From [Zimmermannella] faecalis ATCC 13722 (GTDB taxonomy: Bacteria > Actinomycetota > Actinomycetes > Actinomycetales > Microbacteriaceae): a stretch of DNA of 64,000 nt. This document shows positions 44,655-54,075 of the stretch, one piece after another. The position numbers and the translations under genes are program-made. The stretch is taken from assembly GCF_000381765.1 (NCBI RefSeq), contig NZ_KB907075.1:248001-312000 (forward strand), given 5' to 3'. Position 1 is the stretch's first letter; each line of letters opens with the position of its first letter. A model generated the notes under the pieces. It made no database searches, was not told where the DNA came from, and worked only from the letters and a program-made list of their open reading frames with translations.

Positions 44655-45797
44655 CTAGCGCATGAGCAGGTTCGGCTGCAGCAGGTAGCGGAAGGTGTCG
44701 GTCGCGGCCGACTCGTCGAGCGACGTCTGGCCGGTGAGCAGCACGGGGCCGGGCTTGTTCGGGTTGTCGGTCGCGGTGAACGCGATCTTCACGAACGCCG
44801 AGTGCACCGAACCGACGCCCTCAAGCAGGAACTGCGGCTTGAGCGATACGACAATGTCGTCGCCCTGCAGGTTGATGCTCAGTTCCTCGGCGCCGGCGGC
44901 CTGCTCGGCGCCCATCGCGTCGAGTTTGAGGCCCTCCTCGGTGAAGCTGAAGCGCAGCGCCTGCTCGCGCTCGAGCACGAGCTGCATGCGGCGCACGGCG
45001 TCGACAACATCGCTGCCCTGCAGTACCGCGAAGTGCGGAGTCTCGGCCGGGAACAGCCGCGAAACCGCGGGGAAGTTGCCCTTGATCAGCAGCGACGTCA
45101 CCGTGCGGCCATCCGCCGTGAACGCAATGAGCTGGCGGTCGCCCTCGCTCACGAGCGTGATGACAACCTCGTCGGCGTGGGAGAACGACTTACCGACCTC
45201 GCCGAGCGTGCGCGACGGCACGAGCGCCTGGTCGCCCTCGGCGAAATTGCTCTGCCACTCGATCTCGCGCACGGCGACCCGGTAGCGGTCGGTCGCGACG
45301 AGCTGCAGCTGCGTCGGCGAGAACGTGAGGTGCACACCCGTGATGACCGGAGCGACATCTTCGCGCGAGGCCGCGACGACGACCTGGCTGATCGCCTCCG
45401 AGAAGTCGGCGCCCGAGACGACACCAGAGGTGCCCTCGATCGTGGGGAGTGCCGGGAACTCTTCGAGCGGCATCGTCGGCAGCGTGAAGTTTGTGCGACC
45501 ACAGGTGATCGTGATGCCGCGATCGTCGCGCTCGACCTGCACCGGTGCATCCGGCAGTCGGCTCGCGATGTCGGCGAGAAGTCGACCCTGCACGAGCACC
45601 GCACCCGAGTCTTCGACGTTCGCGTCAACCGACGTGCGGCTCGAAACCTCGTAGTCGAAGGTCGAGAGTTGCAACTTGTCACCCGTGGCTTCGAGCACAA
45701 CACCGCTGAGGATGGGGAGGGTCGGCCGCTGCGGGAGGAGCTTGACGACAAACGACACGGCGTCGCTGAACATGTCGCGGTTGACTTCAAACTTCAT
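44655..45797 (-). CDS. dnaN: DNA polymerase III beta sliding clamp
   Basis: 380 residues from ATG 45797, with GGAGG upstream. Three clamp domains can be followed: MKFEVNRDMFSDAVSFVVKLLPQRPTLPILSGV, the middle SGADFSEAISQVV and GVHLTFSPTQLQLVATDRYRVAVREI, and the C-terminal PQFLLEGVGSVHSAFVKIAFT ending in the YLLQPNLLMR peptide. The clamp tethers the polymerase to DNA. It lies on the far side of oriC from dnaA, both on the minus strand. Confidence 0.98.
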   Translation of the reverse strand: MKFEVNRDMFSDAVSFVVKLLPQRPTLPILSGVVLEATGDKLQLSTFDYEVSSRTSVDANVEDSGAVLVQGRLLADIASRLPDAPVQVERDDRGITITCGRTNFTLPTMPLEEFPALPTIEGTSGVVSGADFSEAISQVVVAASREDVAPVITGVHLTFSPTQLQLVATDRYRVAVREIEWQSNFAEGDQALVPSRTLGEVGKSFSHADEVVITLVSEGDRQLIAFTADGRTVTSLLIKGNFPAVSRLFPAETPHFAVLQGSDVVDAVRRMQLVLEREQALRFSFTEEGLKLDAMGAEQAAGAEELSINLQGDDIVVSLKPQFLLEGVGSVHSAFVKIAFTATDNPNKPGPVLLTGQTSLDESAATDTFRYLLQPNLLMR

Positions 45798-46332
45798 GGG
45801 CGATTCCTCCATGGCTCGGTGGGGAATCAATGCTAGCGGGTTGGTGTTGCCAGTGTCTCATCGCGCCATTTGTCGTGGCTGCGCTCGGCCGTCTCTTCGA
45901 CGTCAACGGCCGGCAACCTCAATGTCACCGGCGGGCTTCTTTGGGGTAGGAAATCTGTAACCTCACTCTTAACACCTGTGGATGGTGTGGATAACTCTGT
46001 GGTGAACAGTGTTTCCCAGGGAACTACATCGGTGAAAGATGTGATTTTCACGTGGATGGAAAGTGAGCATCGTCCCCAGTTTTCGAGCAATTTGCTGGGG
46101 ACTGCACAGGGTGAGTGAGATTCGGCACAGGTTGTCCACGTCGCGGCCGTCGCTTTCCACAAGTTATCCACAACTTGATGATTTTCCAGATTCCACGGGT
46201 TGTCCACGCGGTTGTCCACAGAGTTATCCACAGGCAGTGCAGACAACTACGCGCCCGAGGGCGATTTTGCCGTCGAGCGCGTGCGGTGTGTGGTTTTGTC
46301 GGTGGTGCCTTGTGGTGTGTGGCGTCGGGCGG
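45798..46332. other. oriC: oriC region between dnaN and dnaA
   Basis: A 535-base gap without a gene. DnaA boxes: inverted TGTGGATAA (45986-45994) with a weaker TGTGGATGG (45977-45985); TTGTCCACG (46132-46140), TTATCCACA (46164-46172), TTGTCCACG (46200-46208), TTGTCCACA (46212-46220) and TTATCCACA (46224-46232). The last three are 12 bases apart, close to a helical turn. Clearly more AT-rich than its surroundings, notably about 45,950-46,080 with runs such as AGATGTGATTTTCACG, a candidate unwinding element. Gene order dnaA-oriC-dnaN fits actinobacteria. Confidence 0.92.
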
Positions 46333-47895
46333 TCAGCGTCCTGCCGGTTGGCGGATGCGCGCCGTGAGCTCGGTGACCTGGTTGAAGACCGAGCGGTCTT
46401 CGGTCATCAGCTTCGTGATCTTTCGGTGGGCGTACATGACCGTCGTGTGGTCGCGTCCGCCGAACAGCTGGCCGATCTTCGGCAGCGAGAGGTTCGTCAT
46501 CTCGCGGCAGAGGTACATCGCAATCTGACGGCTCGTCGCGATCGCCTGTGAGCGGCTCGACCCGTAGAGGTCGTCGTTCGTCAGGTGAAAGTACTCGGCG
46601 GTCTCGCGAATGATGTCCTGCGGCGCGATGACGTTCGGCTCGTCGTTCGTGATGAGGTCTTTTAGCACCGTCGTCACGAGACTGAGGTCGATCGCCTGCT
46701 GATTCAGGTTCGCGAACGCCGTCACGCGAATGAGCGTGCCCTCGAGCTCACGAATCGAGCTCGTGACGTGCACGGCAATGAACTCGAGCACATCGTTCGA
46801 CAGCTCGAGGCGGTCGGCCTCGGCCTTCTTCCGCAGAATCGCGATGCGCGTTTCGAGGTCGGGCGACTGCACGTCGGTGATCAGGCCCCACTCGAACCGC
46901 GACCGCATGCGATCCTCAAACCCGGTGAGCTGCTTCGGGGGCACATCTGAGGTGATGACCACCTGCTTGTTGTGCTCGTGCAGCGTGTTGAAGGTGTGGA
47001 AGAAGGTCTCCATCGTCGAGTCCTTGCCCTGCAAGAACTGAATGTCATCGATGAGAAGGATGTCGTTGTTGCGGTAGCGCTGGTGGAACTCCGCCGAGCG
47101 GTTCTGCGAGATCGAGTTGATGAAGTCGTTCGTGAACTCTTCGCTCGAGACGTACCGAACCTTGATGCCCGGGTACATGTCCTGCGCGTAGTGGCCGATC
47201 GCGTGGAGCAGGTGCGTTTTGCCGAGCCCCGAGTCGCCATAAATAAAGAGGGGGTTGTAGGCGCGCGCCGGCGTCTCGGCCACCGCGACCGCGGCGGCGT
47301 GCGCGAAGCGGTTCGAGCCACCGATGATGAAGTTCTCGAAGATGTACTTCGGGTTGAGCCGCGAGTCACCGTTCGGGGGTGTCGCGACCGGGTCGTGATA
47401 CGGCGCAACGTCGAGGCCCTGGGCCGGCTGCTGGACTGCCTGCGGGGGCGCCGCGAGCGGGTGCTCCGCAGCTGGCCGCGGCGGCGCATCCACCTGTGGA
47501 TAACTGGTGGATAAGTCGGCAAATTGGTCGTCGTAGGTCGCGCCACGGTGCGCCTGCGCGACCTGATCGAGGGCGCTTTCCGGTGCGACGGCGTCGTCGT
47601 AGACGCGAACATCCGGCTCCGGGGTCGGCTCGGCATTCGGATTCACGACGATCGCGAAGTTCTTCACCTCGCCGGCAGCGGGCGTCGTCGCGATTGCGTC
47701 GAGCAGGTGCACGCGGCCGCGCTGCTCGATCTGCGAGCGGGTGAGATCGTTCGGCACCTCAAGGTAAATAGTGCCGTCCATCACGCCTTTTGCCTGCACC
47801 AGCGCGAAATATCCCCGCATCGAACCGGGCACATCGCGGTTGTTGCGGATCGCCTCAAACAGTTCTAACCAGACCGCTGACACGGCTTGCGTCAC
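46333..47895 (-). CDS. dnaA: Chromosomal replication initiator DnaA
   Basis: 520 residues from GTG 47895, chosen for the AGAGGAAG ahead of it and for [16 protein letters not shown] as a proper domain I start (an ATG at 47946 would add 17 residues). Domain II is a Pro/Gln/Ala linker. Domain III has Walker [16 protein letters not shown], Walker [14 protein letters not shown] and the AAA+ arginine finger region. Domain IV has [14 protein letters not shown] for DnaA-box recognition. A perfect DnaA box (47495-47503) is embedded in the domain II coding sequence. Confidence 0.98.
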   Translation of the reverse strand: MTQAVSAVWLELFEAIRNNRDVPGSMRGYFALVQAKGVMDGTIYLEVPNDLTRSQIEQRGRVHLLDAIATTPAAGEVKNFAIVVNPNAEPTPEPDVRVYDDAVAPESALDQVAQAHRGATYDDQFADLSTSYPQVDAPPRPAAEHPLAAPPQAVQQPAQGLDVAPYHDPVATPPNGDSRLNPKYIFENFIIGGSNRFAHAAAVAVAETPARAYNPLFIYGDSGLGKTHLLHAIGHYAQDMYPGIKVRYVSSEEFTNDFINSISQNRSAEFHQRYRNNDILLIDDIQFLQGKDSTMETFFHTFNTLHEHNKQVVITSDVPPKQLTGFEDRMRSRFEWGLITDVQSPDLETRIAILRKKAEADRLELSNDVLEFIAVHVTSSIRELEGTLIRVTAFANLNQQAIDLSLVTTVLKDLITNDEPNVIAPQDIIRETAEYFHLTNDDLYGSSRSQAIATSRQIAMYLCREMTNLSLPKIGQLFGGRDHTTVMYAHRKITKLMTEDRSVFNQVTELTARIRQPAGR

Positions 47896-48333
47896 GTGTG
47901 GCTTCCTCTCGGTGGTCTGGCTGGGTGGTTTTTGGGCGCTCGGCACCGCGGTCGTGTGAAGACCCGACCGCGTAATCTGCTCGTACCGTGCGGCTCTGCA
48001 CGTCGATCGTCTCTCAAGCTATCCACAATTGCAAAGTTATCCACAGGACCTGTGGAAAAGGTTGCCCATTGTGGCCGCAAGTGACGCCGTGCGGGGCAGA
48101 TACGCAACTGTAAACCACATCACGGGCACGGCGCGAACCGAGGCGCTCAGCGTTTGATCATCTCCGGCGAGTCGGGCCAGGTGAGAGCGAGAATCGTGGT
48201 AGCCCGCCAACATTCGAGCTCGCATCAACCTTGACCTGACCCTTGAATGTGGCGTACCCTGATGCAGTTATGCCCGCATCCGGGCCTTGTTTCGCTGCCC
48301 CACAGCCTCGGGCCCCGATCAGGAGATTTTCTT
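47896..48333. promoter_or_regulatory. dnaA-rpmH intergenic region with DnaA boxes and the rpmH promoter
   Basis: A 438-base divergent gap. It contains CTATCCACA (48019-48027), TTATCCACA (48037-48045) and inverted TGTGGAAAA (48051-48059), which suggests that DnaA controls its own gene and perhaps forms a second part of a bipartite origin. The rpmH promoter is TTGACC (48231-48236), 18 bases, TACCCT (48255-48260). No gene is seen here. Confidence 0.75.
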
Positions 48334-48471
48334 ATGTCGAAGCGTACTTTCCAGCCGAACAACCGCCGCCGCGCCAAGAAGCACGGCTTCCGCGCCCGCA
48401 TGCGCACCCGCGCCGGCCGCGCCGTCATCGCCGCGCGCCGCTCGAAGGGCCGCAAGGTCCTCTCGGCGTAG
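48334..48471 (+). CDS. rpmH: 50S ribosomal protein L34
   Basis: 45 residues, [35 protein letters not shown], the invariant L34 sequence, preceded by AGGAG at good spacing. It is the first gene of the rpmH-rnpA-yidD-yidC-jag series read away from dnaA. Confidence 0.99.
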   Translation: MSKRTFQPNNRRRAKKHGFRARMRTRAGRAVIAARRSKGRKVLSA

Positions 48472-48476
48472 TTCCC

Positions 48477-48884
48477 GTGCTCGCTCGCGCGAACCGAGTT
48501 ACGAGCGGGGCCGACTACCGTCGCATCTCCCGTCGTGGCCGTCGCGCGAACGCCGCCGGTCTCGTCGCGATCGGCGAGGCGAACCGCGACTCCGCAACAC
48601 CCACCCGCTTTGGTTTCATCATCACCAAGCGGGTGGGTGTTGCCGTTGTGCGGAATCGCACGAGGCGCCGGCTCAAGGCCATCACGCACGAGCTGCTGCT
48701 CCTGCTGCCGACGGGCGCGTCATTCGTGATCCGCGTTTTCCCCGAGGCTGCGTCGTTCTCCTACGAGCAACTGCGGCGCGAGACACGTCGCGCAGTGCTC
48801 GACAGCGCCGGTCGGCTCGGGATGCACACCTCGGGCGTCGAAGCCGACGACGAGTTCTGCTCGTGCTCCGACGCGACCGGCTGA
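48477..48884 (+). CDS. rnpA: Ribonuclease P protein component
   Basis: 135 residues from GTG 48477, 5 bases after the rpmH stop. A basic N-terminus (LARANRVTSGADYRRISRRGRRANA) is followed by RFGFIITKRVGVAVVRNRTRRRLKAI, with the RNR motif that binds the RNase P RNA for pre-tRNA 5' maturation. The C-terminal about 20 residues are acidic with two cysteines, an extension beyond the fold. The RNase P RNA gene is not in the window. Confidence 0.95.
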   Translation: MLARANRVTSGADYRRISRRGRRANAAGLVAIGEANRDSATPTRFGFIITKRVGVAVVRNRTRRRLKAITHELLLLLPTGASFVIRVFPEAASFSYEQLRRETRRAVLDSAGRLGMHTSGVEADDEFCSCSDATG

Positions 48885-48897
48885 TCGACGACGACCG

Positions 48898-49224
48898 ATG
48901 CTGCGTATCCTGCACACCATCACGCTCGTGCCCCGAAACCTCGGCATCGTGCTCCTCCTGCTGTACCGGCGCATCATCTCGCCCATCTACGGCGATGTGT
49001 GTCGGTATTACCCCACCTGTTCCGCGTATGGTTTAGAAGCAGTGCAGGTGTATGGCCTGGTGCGCGGGAGCTACCTGGCGGCTCGACGGATCATGCGATG
49101 CCATCCCTGGGCGAAGCCGGACTTTGACTACGTCCCGGAGCCCAAACGTCCCTTCCCGATTCGACGGACCAAGTTGGGGTTCGTCGTGTCTGACATGCAA
49201 ATGAAAGGCGAAGACGCTCGATGA
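48898..49224 (+). CDS. yidD: Membrane protein insertion efficiency factor YidD
   Basis: 108 residues with the family signature RRIISPIYGDVCRYYPTCSAYGLEAVQVYGLVRGSYLAARRIMRCHPW, including the conserved Cys residues and an amphipathic N-terminal helix. YidD helps YidC-mediated insertion. The stop overlaps the yidC ATG (ATGA). Confidence 0.96.
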   Translation: MLRILHTITLVPRNLGIVLLLLYRRIISPIYGDVCRYYPTCSAYGLEAVQVYGLVRGSYLAARRIMRCHPWAKPDFDYVPEPKRPFPIRRTKLGFVVSDMQMKGEDAR

Positions 49225-50204
49225 ACTTCTTCGACATAATTCTCTGGCCCCTGCGGTGGGTGATCGAGCTCATCCTCGTCGGCGCCCACTCGTTCTGGAG
49301 CTTCCTCGGGCTTCCCGCCGACAGCGGCTGGACCTGGGTGCTGTCGGTGCTCGTCATCGTGCTCGTCGTGCGCTCGGCGATGATTCCGCTCATGGTGCGC
49401 CAGATCAAGTCGATGCGCGGCATGATGGAGCTCCAGCCCGAACTGAAGAAGATTCAGGACAAGTACAAGGGCAAGCGCGACCAGTTCTCGCAGCAGGCGA
49501 TGCAGCAAGAGACGATGGCGCTCTACAAGCGCCACGGCTCGAGCCCGCTGTCGAGCTGCTGGCCGATGCTCATCCAGATGCCGATCTTCTTCTCGCTCTA
49601 CCGAGTGCTGAACGCGGCGAACCACCAGGAGGCCGGCGTCGGCCTCATGAGCCAAGACCACGCTGTGCTGCTCGCGAACTCCGAGATCTTCGGAGCCCCG
49701 CTGAGCTCGATCCTCTCGCAGGCCAACGGCAACACCAACGTCATCATCGTCGCGATCGTGCTGATCGTGCTCATGGTTGCAACGCAGTTCTTCACGCAGC
49801 GCCAGATCACCTCGCAGAACATCTCGGAGGCCGCGAAGGCGTCGCCGATGTTCCGTCAGCAGCAGATGCTCATGTACCTGCTCCCGCTCGTCATGGCGGT
49901 CTCGGGCATCATGTTCCCGATCGGCGTGATGATCTACTGGTTCCTCACGAACGTGTGGACGACCGGTCAGCAGTGGTGGACCATCCGCAACATGCCGACC
50001 CCCGGTTCCGACGCCTACAAGAAGCGCGTTGAGCGGCTCAAGGAGCGCGGCAAGTGGGAGAACCACCCCGACAACCCGGCGAACCGCATCGTGCGTGACG
50101 GCAAGACCGCGCGCGAGCTCGAGCTCGAGGCACAGGAGAAGAAGTCGCAGCAACGTCAGCAGCCGGTGTCGAAGCAGCGACAGAAGAAGAAAAAGAAGAA
50201 GTAG
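49221..50204 (+). CDS. yidC: Membrane protein insertase YidC
   Basis: 327 residues, YidC/Oxa1 core with about five helices: FFDIILWPLRWVIELIL, SMRGMMELQPELKKIQDKYKG with the cytoplasmic hairpin, SSPLSSCWPMLIQMPIFFSLYRVL, IIVAIVLIVLMVATQF and MLMYLLPLVMAVSGIMFPIGVMIYW. The C-terminus is strongly basic (RQKKKKKK), which binds ribosomes. Short, without the large Gram-negative periplasmic domain, as in actinobacteria. Confidence 0.97.
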   Translation: MNFFDIILWPLRWVIELILVGAHSFWSFLGLPADSGWTWVLSVLVIVLVVRSAMIPLMVRQIKSMRGMMELQPELKKIQDKYKGKRDQFSQQAMQQETMALYKRHGSSPLSSCWPMLIQMPIFFSLYRVLNAANHQEAGVGLMSQDHAVLLANSEIFGAPLSSILSQANGNTNVIIVAIVLIVLMVATQFFTQRQITSQNISEAAKASPMFRQQQMLMYLLPLVMAVSGIMFPIGVMIYWFLTNVWTTGQQWWTIRNMPTPGSDAYKKRVERLKERGKWENHPDNPANRIVRDGKTARELELEAQEKKSQQRQQPVSKQRQKKKKKK

Positions 50205-50316
50205 CTGCGGGATGCGGGTGTCGGGTCGGATGACTCGGCACCCGCTTTTCGGTCGGGGCGAGGATGACCCGGCGCCCGGTTACCCACTAATCTGGGATGT
50301 TGAGAGAAGGAATGCA

Positions 50317-50913
50317 ATGAGCGCCAACGAGACCACTGAGCACGACCTCGTCGACGACGAGCGTGTGGAGACCGACGCCGCCGCGACGCTGGCGACCGAG
50401 ACCGAGCTTGTCGATGAGACCGACCTTGCCGACGAGTCCGACGACGATGCTGCCGACGACGGCGATCGTGACGAGGGTGACATCGCGGCCGACTACATCG
50501 AAGAGCTGCTCGATATCGCCGACATTGATGGCGACCTCGAGATCGACGTGACTGGTGGGCGCACCTACATTTCGGTGACGGCCGATGGCGAGAGCAACCT
50601 CGAGCGCATTTCGTCGCCCGAGGTGGTCGACGCACTCCAGCAGGTGACCCGTCTCGCCGTGCAGGCCGAGACCGGCGAGTTCTCACGACTCATCCTCGAC
50701 ATCGGTGGATCGCGGGACGCGCGCCAGCGCGAACTCGAGCAGCTCGTGGATCGGGCCGTCACTCGCATCGAAGAGGGCGCGGCCACGGCGGCGCTCCCGC
50801 CGATGTCGTCGTACGAGCGCAAGCTCGTGCACGACATTGCTGCGGCGCGTGGATACGACTCCGAGAGTGAAGGCGAGGGTCGCAAGCGCCACACGGTGCT
50901 GCGGGCGAAGTAG
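50317..50913 (+). CDS. jag: Jag/KhpB RNA-binding protein (KH + R3H)
   Basis: 198 residues from ATG 50317. An acidic N-terminus (about 1-65) precedes a KH-like domain (about 65-135: YIEELLDIADIDGDLEIDVTGGRTYISVTADGESNLERISSPEVVDALQQVTRLA) and a C-terminal R3H domain (about 160-198: MSSYERKLVHDIAAARGYDSESEGEGRKRHTVL). KhpB/Jag binds RNA and in Gram-positives influences division and wall growth. It closes the rpmH-yidC operon before the strong hairpin terminator. Confidence 0.95.
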   Translation: MSANETTEHDLVDDERVETDAAATLATETELVDETDLADESDDDAADDGDRDEGDIAADYIEELLDIADIDGDLEIDVTGGRTYISVTADGESNLERISSPEVVDALQQVTRLAVQAETGEFSRLILDIGGSRDARQRELEQLVDRAVTRIEEGAATAALPPMSSYERKLVHDIAAARGYDSESEGEGRKRHTVLRAK

Positions 50914-50930
50914 TCGTCGAAGTTTTTCGG

Positions 50931-50971
50931 TTCGGGCCGGACACCTTGTGGGTGTTCGGTCCGAATTTGTT
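50931..50971 (+). terminator. Terminator of the rpmH-jag operon
   Basis: Arms 50931-50945 and 50951-50965 form a 15-bp stem (two G-U pairs) with a 5-base loop, followed by TTTGTT. It ends transcription before the parS array, which isolates the array from read-through. Confidence 0.85.
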
Positions 50972-51282
50972 CCCGTTGGTCGCGAGATCGATTAATGTCG
51001 ATGTAGGTTGCTAGCGTCGCTGATCTGGATTGTGACGATGCGATCAATGTGGTTGGTGTCGTAATGGTGAGCCCGACTTCGGCTTGCTGATGCGGATCTC
51101 AGCCGGTTGGGTGCGACGTGCAGCGAGTTGACGTATACCGACACTCATGTAATTACGTTGGTGGAGTTTCAGCCAACTCGGTTTTATGCGTCAAATTGGC
51201 CAATATGTCGCCACGTGGTCGTTGGCGAGGTCACGGTGATGTGTCACGTGGATCTGAGGCGTTGCCACGGAAGTGTGCGCGC
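50972..51282. other. Gene-free lead-in to the parS array
   Basis: 311 bases of lower-GC DNA with no credible gene or hairpin. A degraded parS-like GTGTCACGTGGATC (51241-51254, three mismatches) sits 42 bases before the first proper site and may be a dead copy. Confidence 0.6.
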
Positions 51283-52731
51283 GTTTCACGTGAAACGAAG
51301 GCTACGGAAGTAGGTGGATGGGCGGTCGACTTGCTCCACTCATTGCTGCTTTGCCACGTATTCAACAATGTGAACCGACGGAGAGTTCGACGTTGGTTGT
51401 CGAGCTTGATGCCGTTGTCAATGCAGCTGAACCCGTTCCACGTGAAACATTGGGTGCTGAGTTTGGCCGGGTTGCTGTTGCTACGACTCACTCGCTATGA
51501 ATGAAGGTCGAGACTCTTGCTTCGTGCATGGCGAGAATGGTGCGTTTCTCGGCTGCATCGGGGACTGTTTCACGTGGAACGACTCGAGGAACGCCAGTGG
51601 CGACGCGTCGTTCTCACCAACCATTCGCCGTGATTGTGAGTCGCGGAGTCGACTTTGTGGAATGCGCTAGTGGAGGGTTCTCCACGCTTCATTGGGCCGG
51701 TTTCGCGTGAAACGAGTCGAGAGGAGCTTTGCAGAGACGTGTCGCTGTCATTAATCGGTTCGCACGAACTGGTGAGCTCCACTGCTATCGGGAACCGCTG
51801 TTCGTGTGTTTAGGACGGTAGCTCCGTGGAGAGGGTTTTGCGTACACCGGGTTTCACGTGAAACGCGGCACACGGAATTCGGCAGAGATGGTGTTCTCTC
51901 CATCTACTCGTAATGGATGTCAGTCACGGGGCGAGCATCGTCGGAGTGGTGCGTTCTTCTCTTTGATCCGGATTGGTTTCACGTGGAACGAGACGAGCGG
52001 TGGCCAGTAGAGACGTCTCCTCCTCACCGACTCATCGCAATGATCGTGTGAGTCTCTTTGATGTTGGGTATTGCTGTTCGGCGGTGTGCCGGCAACTCCA
52101 TGGCGGACTTGTTGCGTGCTTTTCGTTTCACGTGAAACGCGGCCAACGGGATTCCGTAGGAGCGTAGTGCTCGACTTCTAGTCGCGATGGTTGTGAGTCG
52201 CGGAGTCTGCTGCCTGGATTGTGAGAGCCGGGTGTTCTCCAGCCTCAAGCGGGTTGGTTACACGTGGAACGAGTCGAGACGAGGTCTGCAGAGACTTCTC
52301 GCTCTCACCAGCCTGTGATTATGAACGTCCTGGCGTGATTGCGGCAGGGAATTACTCTCATAGGCAGGATGCCTCCAGGTCCCTGCGAAACACGGTTGGG
52401 GATCTCGTGTTTCACGTGAAACGCAGCCGCCGGCGACCGGTAGAAGTGTCGTTCTCGTCACCTAGACGCAATTTGACTGTGGGCCCCACTGCTGCCGGCC
52501 ATTGAGCTTCAGGAGATGCCTTTATACAAGCTCGTGAGGCACTCGTTGTGGCCGTCCCGTTTCACGTGAAACGAAGCCACTGAAGCTACGCAAACGCATG
52601 GTTCTTGGCTCATTGGCTCCAGTCGGATGAGCCCCTCACCCTTGGGAGGTGGGTCGGGTGGGTCGGTGCGCGAACCTGATTCCGAGAGTCTCGACCTCGC
52701 TCGCGATCCGCGGCGGTGTTTCACGTGGAAC
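51283..52731. repeat. parS array, left block (sites 1-11), mixed spacing
   Basis: Spacings run 152, 132, 133, 151, 125, 149, 132, 152, 150 and 159 bases. Several units share TGAGTCGCGGAGTC-like and GTCTCGCTCTCACC-like stretches between sites, so they descend from one repeat family distinct from the middle block. Variant cores are common: GTTCCACGTGAAAC (51435), GTTTCACGTGGAAC (51567, 51976, 52718), GTTTCGCGTGAAAC (51700) and GTTACACGTGGAAC (52257). Confidence 0.85.
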
Positions 52732-52869
52732 CGGGCCACAAGTAGTTCACCTACCGTCAGACATGCTCTACGTCAGTGAGCAGCCTTCCGTTGTCCCCAC
52801 GATCGTTCGCTGCTCGTGTGAGGAGAATGCCCTTCACAGCCACATCCTCAAGTTTGGCGAGATGGATGT

Positions 52870-53939
52870 GTTCCACGTGAAACCGAGCGAATCACGTTCG
52901 GCCGACTATCTATTGCGCGGTGCCCCATCGAGAGGTGCGCGAGGGTCAGGTGAGCGTGGGCAGCTTGTCTGCGCATGCCGGGACCTACGTGCGTCTGGTT
53001 CAGTTGGGTGACTTGGATGTGTTTCACGTGAAACTGAGGCAAGCAGTGGCGACAGACATCTTGCGGCACTGTGTCCACACGAGAGCAGGGAGAGGAGCAC
53101 GCCAGCGTGACGTGACGGTCTGTGTACGCTGCACCTCCGTGCGCCCCTGGTTCGGTTGAACGTGGTGGATGTGTTTCACGTGAAATCGAGTCAACCAGGG
53201 ATGTCGGACAACTTGCGGCACTGCGCCCAAGCGAGAGTTGGGCGAGGAGCACACCAGTGTGACGTGACGGCTTCCGTTCGATGGCATCCGTGCGCCCCTG
53301 GTTCGGTTGGGCGAGGTGGATGTGTTTCACGTGAAACCGAGGCAAGCAGTGGCCATAGAGATTCTGCGGCACTGCGTCCAAGCGAGAGTTGGGCGCGTAC
53401 CACGTCAACGTGACCTGACGGTTTGCGGTGGTTGACATCCGCGCGCCCCTGGTTCGGTTCGGCGAGGTGGTCACGTTTCACGTGAAACAGGGGCAAGCAG
53501 TGGCGCTAGACAACTTGCGGCACTCTCCCAAGCGAGAGTTGAGCGAGTGGCGCGTCGGCGTGACGCGACGGCTTGCGTTCGTTGGCGTCCGTGCGCCCCT
53601 GGTTCAGTTGAGCGAGGCGGTCACGATTCACGTGAAACCGAGGCAACCAGGATCTGCAGACATCTCGCAGCTGTGCGATCCAGGGGCGGTTCAATGAGTG
53701 CCAGGTCAGAGTGAGGCGGGGCTGCGCGTGTCGGGAGTCGCCCTCCCCGGGCAATCTGATTGACACGGTGGCGTTTCACGTGAAACGGGCCTTTGTCATC
53801 TGCGGGCGTGACGTCTTGCCACGTGAGTCGGTCACGCTTTCTGAGTCCCTCATGAGCGAGAGAGGTGACCGTCCTCGTCAGCCCGGCGCCGCGAGTACCG
53901 TGCAGTGGGGAATGACGCTGCACGTGTTTCATGTGAAAC
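52870..53939. repeat. parS array, core block (sites 12-19), uniform 148-153-bp units
   Basis: Spacings of 151, 152, 151, 151, 150, 148 and 153 bases. Units 12-17 share long blocks on both sides of parS: TGCGCCCCTGGTTCGGTTG-like bases before it, and GAGGCAAGCAGTGGC plus TTGCGGCACTG-like bases after it. The centre of the array is the most alike, as expected of tandem DNA kept similar by unequal crossing-over or gene conversion. Confidence 0.88.
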
Positions 53940-54075
53940 GCGGCTTAACGGGTAGGGAGGCGCAGTACGTCACTGCGTCAGCTACTGCGGTGGCCATGAC
54001 CTTCACTGTTGGCAAGTGATGTTGTTTCTCGGGATGGCATTTCGGGCTCCCCGCTCTCTGGTTGGCAGTCACAGC

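Noticed and set aside
52848-53474. A 208-residue minus-strand open frame, and others in 51-54 kb, with repeated FHVKH and VSRET motifs
   Set aside because: FHVK, VSRET and similar strings are just parS read in different frames. The 151-bp unit is not a multiple of 3, so frames change from unit to unit, and no ribosome site or conserved protein pattern is seen.
53818-53831. An extra parS-like site around CACGTG at 53820
   Set aside because: Only the six central bases and part of one arm match (TTGCCACGTGAGTC), and it falls outside the regular spacing.
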